This document shows positions 1 to 9,014 of a DNA stretch of 64,000 bases, in pieces. Position numbers and translations under genes: made by a program. Numbering within the stretch: position 1 is the first letter of the stretch; each line of letters opens with the position of its first letter. The DNA comes from Craspedostauros australis (taxonomy: Eukaryota > Bacillariophyta > Bacillariophyceae > Mastogloiales > Achnanthaceae), in assembly GCA_026770025.1 (NCBI GenBank), contig JAMXDE010000049.1, positions 310,001 through 374,000 of the forward strand, given 5' to 3'. The notes under the pieces were generated by a model. That model was given only the letters and a program-made list of their open reading frames with translations, searched no databases and had not been told where the DNA came from.

Positions 1-1284
1 AGGCTGGATGATCTCTTCAACTCCGATGAAGGTGAAGCCGCCTCGGTACCCACGCTCGCCAATTCCATCGATCTATCCATGGTCTCTGCACGAGACGCCG
101 TGGACCTCCAAGTCATGACACTGCCATCCACCAACCAGCAAGTTCTCGTCACCGTCTCCTCCAAGGGCATGATCTCGGTCTGGGACGCCGAAACAACCGA
201 GCTGGTGGCCTTTGGACAAATTCCATCCGTCCTCCCAGAAGACGAGGACAATGCCATGGAGGACGTCGAAGCTGAAGCATCGTCAGCTTCCTCCTCCCTC
301 GGCGACTCGTACACACCAACGCAACCAACAATCACTTCCATGGCGGTCCCCAAGAAAGATGCGCTCCAGGAGGATGGCGCATCCGCGGAAGCCTCCCTTC
401 TGTACTTCGGCACAAGCACAGGCCACGTGCTGGTCTATGACATCGCACAGGATATTCTGCCATCGTGTGGCGACGACATCGCGGCAGAGCCCACCATGTT
501 GCCTCCGCCTTCCCTCACCTTTTCCGCCACCAACCACCAAGAACAGATCAGCATCACCGCGTTGACCCATGCCGGCAAGGGCACAATGTGCACCAAGGAC
601 AACGACGAACGAACAACGGTGCAGACGGCGCATGCTGTCATCGTGGGGCTGTCCAATGGAGCCATCTTGCATTTCGAGGTGCTGGAGCAGCGCAAGAAAC
701 AATCTTTGCTGGACACCACCATGTACGTCGAAGACATCACCGACAGCGACGAAGCAACAGAGCAAAAACCAACACTCGAGTACCACGTCTGGCCAAAGCT
801 CGCATCGCAAACGTTCCCCAACCGCAAGGTCCACGTCCTCCGTCAGCCGACGGATCATCCGCAAATGGCTTTCACTGGCCAATCGTCGTCCAGCAGCACC
901 AGCAACGGCGACGCCGTGTGGAAGCTGGACTACTTGCCGCATGCACATTTCGTTCTGGCCACAACGCCATCATCCATGTCCATCTTGAATGGTTGCACCG
1001 GCCAAACGTACTACTCCGTGTCGGATCTACGCTTCCAATCTCCGTCCGCAAGCCACATGGTTGTGACACCGTACCACGTGATCACAAACGGACAGAAAGA
1101 CATTGTCTGCATCCATGACTTCGATTCCTTGCCACCGCTTTGGCAGGACGAAACCAACCAGCGCATGAACAACGAGAGCTACATGGGCGCCTTGGAAAAG
1201 GGAACCACCAGTGACGGCAGCGATGATGATGGCATTGACGGTGACGATGCGTTCGTCGATTACGCTGAGGACGCAACGGATTGA
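1..1284 (+). CDS. WD40-repeat protein, 3' part (5' end outside window)
   Basis: The reading frame is open from the first base of the window and stops at 1282-1284, so only the C-terminal 427 residues are seen. Beta-propeller-like strands are visible, for example LVTVSSKGMISVWDAE near the start, then YFGTSTGHVLVYDIA and AVIVGLSNGAILHFEV, each ending in the W/Y-D or related pattern of WD40 blades. The tail is strongly acidic (SDGSDDDGIDGDDAF) and probably disordered. Long polar loops separate the blades, so the repeats are degenerate. The acidic tail and a DDLF motif near the window edge would suit a nucleolar or scaffold WD40 protein, but I cannot name a subfamily. An internal ATG at 79 exists, but the upstream codons look equally coding. 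Confidence 0.72.
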   Translation, partial: RLDDLFNSDEGEAASVPTLANSIDLSMVSARDAVDLQVMTLPSTNQQVLVTVSSKGMISVWDAETTELVAFGQIPSVLPEDEDNAMEDVEAEASSASSSLGDSYTPTQPTITSMAVPKKDALQEDGASAEASLLYFGTSTGHVLVYDIAQDILPSCGDDIAAEPTMLPPPSLTFSATNHQEQISITALTHAGKGTMCTKDNDERTTVQTAHAVIVGLSNGAILHFEVLEQRKKQSLLDTTMYVEDITDSDEATEQKPTLEYHVWPKLASQTFPNRKVHVLRQPTDHPQMAFTGQSSSSSTSNGDAVWKLDYLPHAHFVLATTPSSMSILNGCTGQTYYSVSDLRFQSPSASHMVVTPYHVITNGQKDIVCIHDFDSLPPLWQDETNQRMNNESYMGALEKGTTSDGSDDDGIDGDDAFVDYAEDATD

Positions 1285-1856
1285 TCGCCATCGACGAGAC
1301 ATTTCTCCATCTACATTCACATCTGCGCAATCGACACATCGCATTCGTAACTACTCTAACATATCATCAGCATTCGTACTACTATCTGCATCATCTGCAG
1401 AGCAGCGCATGTCGTGGAGAGTGTGAGTAGATCATCGTCGTAGAGAGTGAGGACAGCGTCAAATGCAGACGTGAACAAGCCAGACTGACGGTATCTAATC
1501 CAGGAAGTTAGTCGAAGTGGTCGAACACCATGCCGATTGAGACGAATGAAAAAATCCTGACAGATCTTGAAGTTTCACGGAAAACAACGAATGTGCATGT
1601 TGATGTGACAGCTTTGTCGGCATCATCGTGCATGGTGATGCCTCTTCTTGTGCGCAAGAGTGCAAACGGAAGAGAGTGTTGGATGAAAAGGACTTCGGCA
1701 GAGCACCCTACTCCGCTCTCCTCAAATGTATTACTCATACATGCCAATGCATGCTAATCCAACCTTGTAGGAGGACTCTCCCACATTCTGCAAGCATTCG
1801 GAGATAGCAACACATTGTTCGCTTCCATCTGTATTTCGGAACTCAGCAGACAAGTC
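1285..1856. other. Intergenic, 3' flank of WD40 gene and 5' flank of lipocalin fusion
   Basis: I see no supportable gene. Short open frames on both strands lack recognisable composition. The last 40 bases before the ATG at 1857 remain in frame but start only at a TTG. Confidence 0.5.
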
Positions 1857-4800
1857 ATGAACAAGATGAGGTCGCTGGGAAAGGCCCACCAGCTGGTTCT
1901 GCTGGCAGCTGTCGCTGCTTCTGTCATCGATGTTGCCACCCAAGTTGCCACCAGCGCGGGCATCGGCATTCCCATGGTGGAAGCCTTTGCTGTGCCCACC
2001 AGCGTGGCCAGCGACGGCCGCACGAACGCGAAACGCGGCAACCACGCACAATCGCTGTTTGCTTCCTCTACCGATACGGATGCAACGACGGACGACGAGC
2101 GGCTGCAATCTCGTGTTCTGGGATCGCAGGAACTCCTGATGCTGCCAAGGCAGTACGCAGTCAACCCGGACACCGTGTTTCCATCGATGAATCACATCAG
2201 CTGCGCTGTGCTGTCGGCAACGCCGTCGCGGAAGGTCCTGCAGCAGGCCATCGATGCGGTGATGCAGGCCCATCCGCTGCTGTCCGCGCGCGTGGATGGA
2301 AGTGGGGAGCCGGGACAGCGCATCGATCTCTTTCAGATGGTGCGCGACGGAGAGCCGGATCCTCTCACGTTCGTAAACAACCCGGACTTGGATGCTGCCG
2401 ATGTTCTGCAAATGGTCACCATCTCCGATTCCGACCACCTGGAGCAGGAGTGGCAGAACCTCTTTCTAAAGGATCTGGACGATGGCAGCTGGTGCAGCAC
2501 TGGCGACGGTCCTTTGTGGCGATTGCAGCTCGTTTCCACGGGAAAATCAAATGATCCCTGCGCCATGGTCTTCTCCTTCAATCACGCCATCTCGGATCAA
2601 TCCAGCGCCAATCGTCTGATCGATCAGCTTCTGAAGATCGTGGCAGAGATAGAATCCGCAGGTTCCATCCGATCCACTCAACCCACACCGCAGAGCATGC
2701 CGCTGTCGTTGGAGGAGTCCGTGCTGGGCAAGCACCAGACATGGTCCGATGTGGAGTTCGGCGGGGTGTCGCCTCGCACCTTGGCCTACGTTGCCGGCAA
2801 GGCAGCCGAGGATGCGCAAGGTCCCGTCATTCTGCCCGACGATTTCACCACAAATAGTGGCAACGGCATCCTCGGTGCGCTCACCACTATCTCCGGCAAC
2901 GCAGCAGGTGGCGAAGACGAGAAGTCCGACCAGAGACGCTCCACGCTCCAATTTCGTTCCCTTTCGCAAGAGACCACCACCAAGCTGCTGGAGCAATGTC
3001 GTGCCAACGGTGTCAGCATCACCAACGCGCTCTCGGCAGCCACCACCTTGGTCTCCTCCGATTTCGTCGGCAACAGCGAAGACAGCAGCAACAAACGAAC
3101 CTACAAGATCCTCCAAAGCCTTGACATGCGACGATACGGCGCGAAGCTGGACGATGGCAAATCCTTCGGCTGTCACGCCGGCAGCATGGACCTCCTGCAC
3201 GGATCCATCAGCGACAACACGGGTGCCAGCTTGCGACAAGCTCCCACAGCAAAGCGGCTGCAGAAGTTCTGGGACCTCGCGAAGGACGGACGTCAGCAAA
3301 CACAAAAATTCCTGCAGGATGACAACGGTCCGCAGCAGGCTGTCAGGGTTTTTGACTTCGCCATGACGATTGCCGATCTCAACAACCTCGTGCATCTCAC
3401 CTCGCAATCCAAGTCCTCGCAGGGCCGGGCCTACAGCGCTGGGTTCACCAATGCCGGCGTCTACGAACGCATGGAGGGCTTTGAGGACAGCACCAGCAAT
3501 GCCAGCAACGGAAATGGCCAGCAGCAGTCGTTGGAGACGACGCATGGGCGATACAACCTCCAGGATATCTACTACGCCGCCTCCAACGCGCGATCGGGAA
3601 GTCTGTACCGATTCTCCTGCATGTCGCTCAATGGAAAACTGAAATTCACTTTCCATCCCGCCGAGCCCATCGTATCCGAAGAGGTCAACGAGGCCTACGC
3701 GGATGCCCTGCTCGAGACCTTGGAGATCGTGGCGGTCGGCGAGACAGTGGAAGACGACGAACCCGCCTTCCAGTTGCCCGAGAACGCGCTGCTGCTCGCC
3801 ACAAGCGCAATCGGAAGCGCAGCAGTGTTGAGTCACGCTCCAGCCTTCGCCAGCTTCATCGGCAGCGTCCTTGAGATGAAACGGAACATCCCCGACCCCG
3901 CCGATTTTTGGGCGGCCCTCAATTTCTGGATCTTCTTCGCCGTGGGGCATCCCTTGCTACAGCCCATCCTGTGGATCTCCGACGTTCTGCACGGCAGTCC
4001 GGGACCGAAGATTGCGGACCTCGTGCCCGTCACCTTCCTCCTGGGCAATGTCGTCGCTATCGCGGCATTCTCATTTTCCAAGGAGATACAAAAGGCCGTC
4101 AATGCGGGGTTGTTCTTCGCCTTCTTCGCCTACGTGGGCGCCGGATTGGATGGCACCGCAGGCATGGGTGACTTCAACCTTGCTCTGGACGATCCCTACC
4201 AGAGTAAGGTCGTCAAGGGATGTCCGGCCTACGAAGAGGTGCGTCAACCCAGCATGGACAACTTCGATCTCGAAAAGTATCAAGGATTATGGTACGAACA
4301 CAAGTTCCATGATTGGACGCAGTTCAAGGAGGTCTACGAGACCACGTTGGATATCAAGCTCACACCAGACCGTCAGGGTTGGATTGATGATTTCGCTGTG
4401 AAGGGACCCGCCCCAGATTCCGCCAAGCTGTCCTGGGACAAGAGTCCCGTCGCCAACGGCGCGCATTACTTCCTCTTTGGCCGAGTGGATCCCAACGATG
4501 CACCGGGCGTTCTAAGAGAAAGCGGCTTCGGCGTCGAGTTCCCCAACTACATCGTCGACGCGCAGAAGGACCCTCAGACTGGGGAGTACAAGGAGGCCAT
4601 CCAGTTTCAATGCCTGGAACGTGGCGGTGTGCGCGTCTTTGAGGGCATCAACTTCATGTCGCGCAATCCAACCATGTCTGCAGACGAACTGGCGGCGATG
4701 CATGCCCGTGCGGAGAAGGCGGGGATGTACCCCTACGGTGCGAGCCCTGAGCAGATGCACACCGTGGCACGACGACCTGCGGATGCACCGCCGCTGGACA

Positions 4801-4886
4801 ATGCTTGGCAATCCATGTGGCATGCCATTGGGGTGGATCGGTTGCTGGAACTGTTGACCGAGGCCATTGAGGATGGTGGTCGGTAA
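1857..4886 (+). CDS. Plastid-targeted condensation/acyltransferase-like and lipocalin fusion protein
   Basis: The 1009-residue product starts at the ATG at 1857; the in-frame upstream extension has only a TTG. The N terminus is a hydrophobic signal (LVLLAAVAASVIDVATQ) followed by VEAFAVPTS, an ASAFAP-like plastid signal. Residues about 75-620 resemble condensation/alcohol acyltransferase folds: FNHAISDQSS near residue 240 aligns with the HHxxxDG active site, with the first His replaced by Asn and the Gly by Gln. About four hydrophobic segments follow (near 644-668, 684-711, 719-740, 747-770). Residues about 787-1000 look like a lipocalin: YQGLWYEHKFHDWTQF carries the G-x-W-Y-E signature. Known families: condensation-like enzymes move acyl groups, and lipocalins bind lipophilic ligands, including xanthophylls in violaxanthin de-epoxidase. 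Inference: a thylakoid or envelope protein acting on a lipophilic plastid compound. Catalytic activity is uncertain because of the changed motif. Confidence 0.7.
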   Translation: MNKMRSLGKAHQLVLLAAVAASVIDVATQVATSAGIGIPMVEAFAVPTSVASDGRTNAKRGNHAQSLFASSTDTDATTDDERLQSRVLGSQELLMLPRQYAVNPDTVFPSMNHISCAVLSATPSRKVLQQAIDAVMQAHPLLSARVDGSGEPGQRIDLFQMVRDGEPDPLTFVNNPDLDAADVLQMVTISDSDHLEQEWQNLFLKDLDDGSWCSTGDGPLWRLQLVSTGKSNDPCAMVFSFNHAISDQSSANRLIDQLLKIVAEIESAGSIRSTQPTPQSMPLSLEESVLGKHQTWSDVEFGGVSPRTLAYVAGKAAEDAQGPVILPDDFTTNSGNGILGALTTISGNAAGGEDEKSDQRRSTLQFRSLSQETTTKLLEQCRANGVSITNALSAATTLVSSDFVGNSEDSSNKRTYKILQSLDMRRYGAKLDDGKSFGCHAGSMDLLHGSISDNTGASLRQAPTAKRLQKFWDLAKDGRQQTQKFLQDDNGPQQAVRVFDFAMTIADLNNLVHLTSQSKSSQGRAYSAGFTNAGVYERMEGFEDSTSNASNGNGQQQSLETTHGRYNLQDIYYAASNARSGSLYRFSCMSLNGKLKFTFHPAEPIVSEEVNEAYADALLETLEIVAVGETVEDDEPAFQLPENALLLATSAIGSAAVLSHAPAFASFIGSVLEMKRNIPDPADFWAALNFWIFFAVGHPLLQPILWISDVLHGSPGPKIADLVPVTFLLGNVVAIAAFSFSKEIQKAVNAGLFFAFFAYVGAGLDGTAGMGDFNLALDDPYQSKVVKGCPAYEEVRQPSMDNFDLEKYQGLWYEHKFHDWTQFKEVYETTLDIKLTPDRQGWIDDFAVKGPAPDSAKLSWDKSPVANGAHYFLFGRVDPNDAPGVLRESGFGVEFPNYIVDAQKDPQTGEYKEAIQFQCLERGGVRVFEGINFMSRNPTMSADELAAMHARAEKAGMYPYGASPEQMHTVARRPADAPPLDNAWQSMWHAIGVDRLLELLTEAIEDGGR

Positions 4887-5497
4887 CGACCAAGCACGAT
4901 GCATCGAGCTTGTGCAACATGCCGCACATGATCTGCTTCGTGGACATTGCATGGTCCACGACTGCAGACAGCTGTGCGTTCCATTCGAGTCTAGTAATGC
5001 CAATGCTACGGCAGGTACAAGCACGTGTGCAGTAGAGTGCAGTGGAAGGAAGTGCTGCACCGCGTATCAATTCATCATGTTCCAAAGTGTTGCTAAGTCT
5101 TCAATTCCCAAAATTATACCTACATACTCGCATGGTGGCGTCGCGTGACACTCTCATCTCCTTCGTTCGTACGTTTGTGGTGCAGCGGTGGCCTTGTACC
5201 AAGTCAGATTGGCACATCGATTCTATCGTCTGCTTCTGTGTTTACCATACTGTCAGTCTTTTGTTCAAGCCAGCTTTCTCGGTAGCTTCAAATTCGACCC
5301 AAACCCGTTCCTTTCCCTCCTTCGAACTATTAGCATGACCGAGTACGCATGGTGCATTTGTTTTCCCAGCCCAACCAATACTATCGACTGATCGTGATCT
5401 TACTCTGCCGCTCCTTGCATTCTCTTTCGAGTCTGTCCCCTTTCTTTGTGGCTTGCGCATCTTCACGAATGGTCTCTAAAGGTTGCGGTCCCTGTTG
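4887..5497. other. Convergent intergenic region
   Basis: This lies between the 3' ends of the lipocalin fusion (plus) and the BTB gene (minus). It is T-rich with short spurious frames, and I see no gene. Confidence 0.5.
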
Positions 5498-7282
5498 TTA
5501 GCCATCCTGACGAATCTGACCGAAGAGTTCCAACCCGGAACCGTGCATGCAGGGTGCGATATCTCTGGGAACGGAACTGCGCGGGATGGAAGAAATCCGG
5601 AAGAAGCGAAAGAATCCGTCGTCGTCCGTGTCTTCCGTTGTTGGTGCAGCAGCAGCATTTGGACCGTGCCGATACTGCAGGTACACCTGTTTGCTGCTGG
5701 TGCCGATATCGCTGGCGCTGGTGTCGTCATCATCAGACACTTCGTTCTCGTCGCTATTGCTGGTGGGGGTCTTCATTTTTGCCGTTTCGCTCATGCGAAA
5801 ATTAGCCGGATCGATTGGAAATGTTTGCCTCGTCCGCTCCAATAGATCCTGCGCGAACAGCACCATGTCTTCCTCCTTGACGATCGTCGAATCCAGCAGC
5901 TCTGCCAATCCAGACGACGAGCCCTCGATGGATTCCTTCACGATGTCCATGTTGATGGGAGAGGATCGGCGGGATTCGTGAAGCAGGGTCCATGCGATCC
6001 CATCCTTGCTTGCGAGGAAGTCCCACGACTCCATGCCACATGGGCAGTTGATGCCGCTGTGACGCAAGGAGTAATGCGATGGCCTCACCTTGATGCCCGC
6101 AGGCAGCTCCAGCGTGACGTAGAATTGGCTCATCCCCTGATCGGTGATGCGGCCGTCGTAAAGGCAGCAGCTGAAGACGTCTGCCGTGTACGGAACGCTG
6201 ATTTCGTACCCCTCGCTCTCCGGTTCTTGCGCGATTCGATCTTGCTCAATCTCAATCAAGCCATTGCCGTCGTTGTCGTGATTCTCATCACTGCTGCTGT
6301 CGGCATCGCGGTCGATGTTATCAGCATGGTGGTTTTGATGTTCGCCATTGTCATCATCATCATCATGATTGCCATCCTCTTCCACCTCGCTTTCATCGAT
6401 ATCATCAATAATTACAGCGCCGTCATCTCCCTCTGCATCATGATCATGATCATTGACATCGTCGTCGTGAATGGCAAAGATGTGACCGATGGCATCATTC
6501 CTTCGATTCGACGAATTGGCGCGGGAACGCCGACGGTTGCGACGCCGTCTCTGTCTTCGTTGGGATGATACACGAGTAGAGGATGATGGTGGATGCATTC
6601 GCGTTCTCTTGCGTCTCGTCTTGGCCTTGAGCTGGCAGAACATCGGGCGGTATGCAACGAAGTTGGCGCGTGCTTTGTCCGTCCCAGAAATCAGGTCCTG
6701 CTCCGACCAATGTCGTGACTCGGATTGTCCCGGATCCGTGGATCGGTAGACGCGCACCAATCCGCGGTGGAAAGGGTTGTTATAAGCTTCCTCCTTGCCA
6801 AAGTTGGTGCCGAGATGATGCAAGATCCCTTTGCCGTCGGAGCGGAAGGGGAATTCGGTGGTGCTGCAAATGAGCCTCGTAGTGCGAAGCATGTACTGAA
6901 GGTGCGCGAGACAGTAAAAGTCGGCCTCCTTCTCCAAGCAATCCCAGAGCTCCGCTTTGCCAGGCGTGAAAGGCAGCAGCTCCCTCGGAAGCTCGGTTTG
7001 CTGATCTCGCAGGAACTGCAGGATGAAAGGGAAGTAGCGAGGATTGCGATCGATGAAGAAGGTCGGGATCGCGTTGGGCTTCTGGCATGTTTGGCATTCG
7101 GCTTCGTTGCTGCCGCTTGCACCGCAGAGACCGGTCTCGCCAAGCTGCCCTCCAGGGTGAAAGCCGGATGAGAAACGGGCATCAAAATACGATCCCTTGG
7201 CTGTCGTGAGCGTGCAGAGGCTGCAATAGAACGGCGTTCCGCCTACATTCAGACAAATGACTTCATCCCCTCGCATGGTCAT
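5498..7282 (-). CDS. BTB/POZ (T1-type) and F5/8C-like domain protein
   Basis: 594 residues, start ATG at 7282. The first 130 residues form a potassium-channel-T1/KCTD-type BTB domain: it opens with ICLNVGGTPFYCSL, and FFIDRNPRYFPFILQFLRD is the hallmark second half, separated by a Cys/Gly-rich insert. Residues about 200-350 are a basic stretch (KTRRKRTRMH, RRQRRRRNRRRSR), possibly nuclear-localising, then a long Asp/Glu/His-rich disordered stretch. Residues about 355-445 resemble a discoidin/F5-8C galactose-binding-like domain as found behind BTB domains: FYVTLELPAGIKVRPSHYSL then SWDFLASKDGIAWTLLHE. The C-terminal third is acidic and low complexity. Known of the families: BTB domains oligomerise and often recruit Cullin-3, while F5/8C-like domains in such proteins bind partners. 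Inference: a substrate adaptor for a CUL3 ubiquitin ligase. Confidence 0.75.
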   Translation of the reverse strand: MTMRGDEVICLNVGGTPFYCSLCTLTTAKGSYFDARFSSGFHPGGQLGETGLCGASGSNEAECQTCQKPNAIPTFFIDRNPRYFPFILQFLRDQQTELPRELLPFTPGKAELWDCLEKEADFYCLAHLQYMLRTTRLICSTTEFPFRSDGKGILHHLGTNFGKEEAYNNPFHRGLVRVYRSTDPGQSESRHWSEQDLISGTDKARANFVAYRPMFCQLKAKTRRKRTRMHPPSSSTRVSSQRRQRRRRNRRRSRANSSNRRNDAIGHIFAIHDDDVNDHDHDAEGDDGAVIIDDIDESEVEEDGNHDDDDDNGEHQNHHADNIDRDADSSSDENHDNDGNGLIEIEQDRIAQEPESEGYEISVPYTADVFSCCLYDGRITDQGMSQFYVTLELPAGIKVRPSHYSLRHSGINCPCGMESWDFLASKDGIAWTLLHESRRSSPINMDIVKESIEGSSSGLAELLDSTIVKEEDMVLFAQDLLERTRQTFPIDPANFRMSETAKMKTPTSNSDENEVSDDDDTSASDIGTSSKQVYLQYRHGPNAAAAPTTEDTDDDGFFRFFRISSIPRSSVPRDIAPCMHGSGLELFGQIRQDG

Positions 7283-9014
7283 TCGACTTTTGGAGCTTGT
7301 GGATTTGTTAGATTGTTGGCTTGTTGGCTTGATCGGTGTGGGTGCAATGATGGGCGTGCTTTCCTAAACTGGTGGTTGATGTCTTTATCGATGTCTGTGC
7401 TTTCTGTTCTTTTGTGTGTGAGTGTATGTACGCGTATGTGTGCGAGTATGTCTGCGTGTGATGCTTGCATGCGATTGCGCTCTTGAGTTTTGCTTCTTGC
7501 TGTGTTTATGGTTCAACAGGCCACGCAGCACTGATGGCTGTGCTCGCACGGTGCAACGAGCAACCTCTGGCTCAGGTTTCCAGCGGTGCCTGTTGTTGCA
7601 CCGTCACCACCCATGGTGCCATCGCAGACAACACGAGAAGAACGCCGACAACGATGCGGAGATGTGCTGCGCTTTGTTCTGCCTCGATCGTATTGTGATG
7701 GACCACAGCGGCAAAAAGTGAGCAAAAGCGGTGTGGACATGTGGGTGTGTTGGCGCGTCACACAACCACCAAGGTCTGGTTGGAGGATGCAACTGGAGAG
7801 GTCGTATTTATGACGAGTTCGTATGACATCTTGTGAACGCGTCGAACGGAAGGATGGACCAATCGAAAGCACGGAGTTGATTGTCACAACCAATCAAAAG
7901 ACTGGATGAGAAAGAACTTCAGAAGTATGATTTCGTCTGTGTCTCGCAAACAAGAAGGAGGTATACCTCGTGTTCGAAACACCCAAATGACCGGACAAGG
8001 TAATAAAAAGAAGCGGAAACTTCGATCTCGCAAATTGCGAACCTCGATCGTGTTTTGTCGCTGTTCACAAACACAGAAAGTGAAGCCAAGAACGGCGCCA
8101 AGAGCCAGGCGAGCTTGCGGAGCTGCACACAGATTTGTGATGATACCATTTTCGGCAGATGATCTAAGGATCCTGGTCCTCATGCTCTGTGGTAGGTTGC
8201 ACATATAGTACATGACGTACCGCAGCGGTCGACGGATGCAACTAGATATGATAGATGATGAGATGGCTTGAAGGAAGGTCATGGATGGATGCGATCTTTG
8301 TGTTACTCGATGAGTAACTCGTATAGTACATGCTGGCGAATCGCTCGCAGGATGGGCAAGGCATCTGATGTCGACGGATACTGCGGGCTTGGGAGCGCCA
8401 ACTCTGACTCTTCCACTCGCTCTGTGGCTACGACCTCCAGCGATCCCACTGCCATCATGACCTGAACTCGAAGGTCAGGGTCAAGCCCAAGCGGAGAAGA
8501 GAAGAGAGGAGAAGAAAGTAACACCGTGCAGTGTCGACTTCGATCATGTCCACAATGCTTGCAACTACTTGTACGAGTACGTGAGGGCTTGTCTTCCAAC
8601 AATAGATCCACGCACTGATCAAACAGTGCCCTTCTTTCTTTCTTGTCGGTGGGCAGCTGTCTCTCTCTCTCTCTGAAGAGCTCGTTTGGTCCACTGTGAC
8701 GAGTAGCAGCACGGAGAACCTCTGGCGGAGCGGTCACAGCTCTTGCATTGATCCCCTTGTGAGGCGGCACAAACCAACACGAGATAAAACAAAGCGTGAG
8801 ACAAAAGGGAAGAGAACGGAAGATGGATTGGAACCGGTTCATCCTGAAGGCTTCGGAGCAGTGAGAATAAAATGAATTTGCACACTGACCCAACTTCATG
8901 GACGAATCCAGCAGACAGTCCACTTGCACTACTCTGCGAGTGTAGAACATCACTGAGGCATCGACGGCCTCTCTGAAGAATCATATAATATTATACCACA
9001 TTACGAGCATCGCT
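7283..9014. other. Intergenic, 1.7 kb, no supported gene
   Basis: It contains the 5' flank of the BTB gene and the 3' flank of the ankyrin gene. Several open frames (for example 8303-8953 minus) have no domain-like composition. A CT-repeat lies near 8660-8678, GTACGAGTA at 8571-8579, and an AT-rich tract at 8981-8997 next to the ankyrin gene's 3' end. Confidence 0.5.

Noticed and set aside
2547..3950. 467-codon minus-strand frame inside the lipocalin fusion
   Set aside because: Antisense shadow with no domain features.
8303..8953. 216-codon minus-strand frame
   Set aside because: No conserved-looking pattern; lies in simple CT-rich intergenic sequence.
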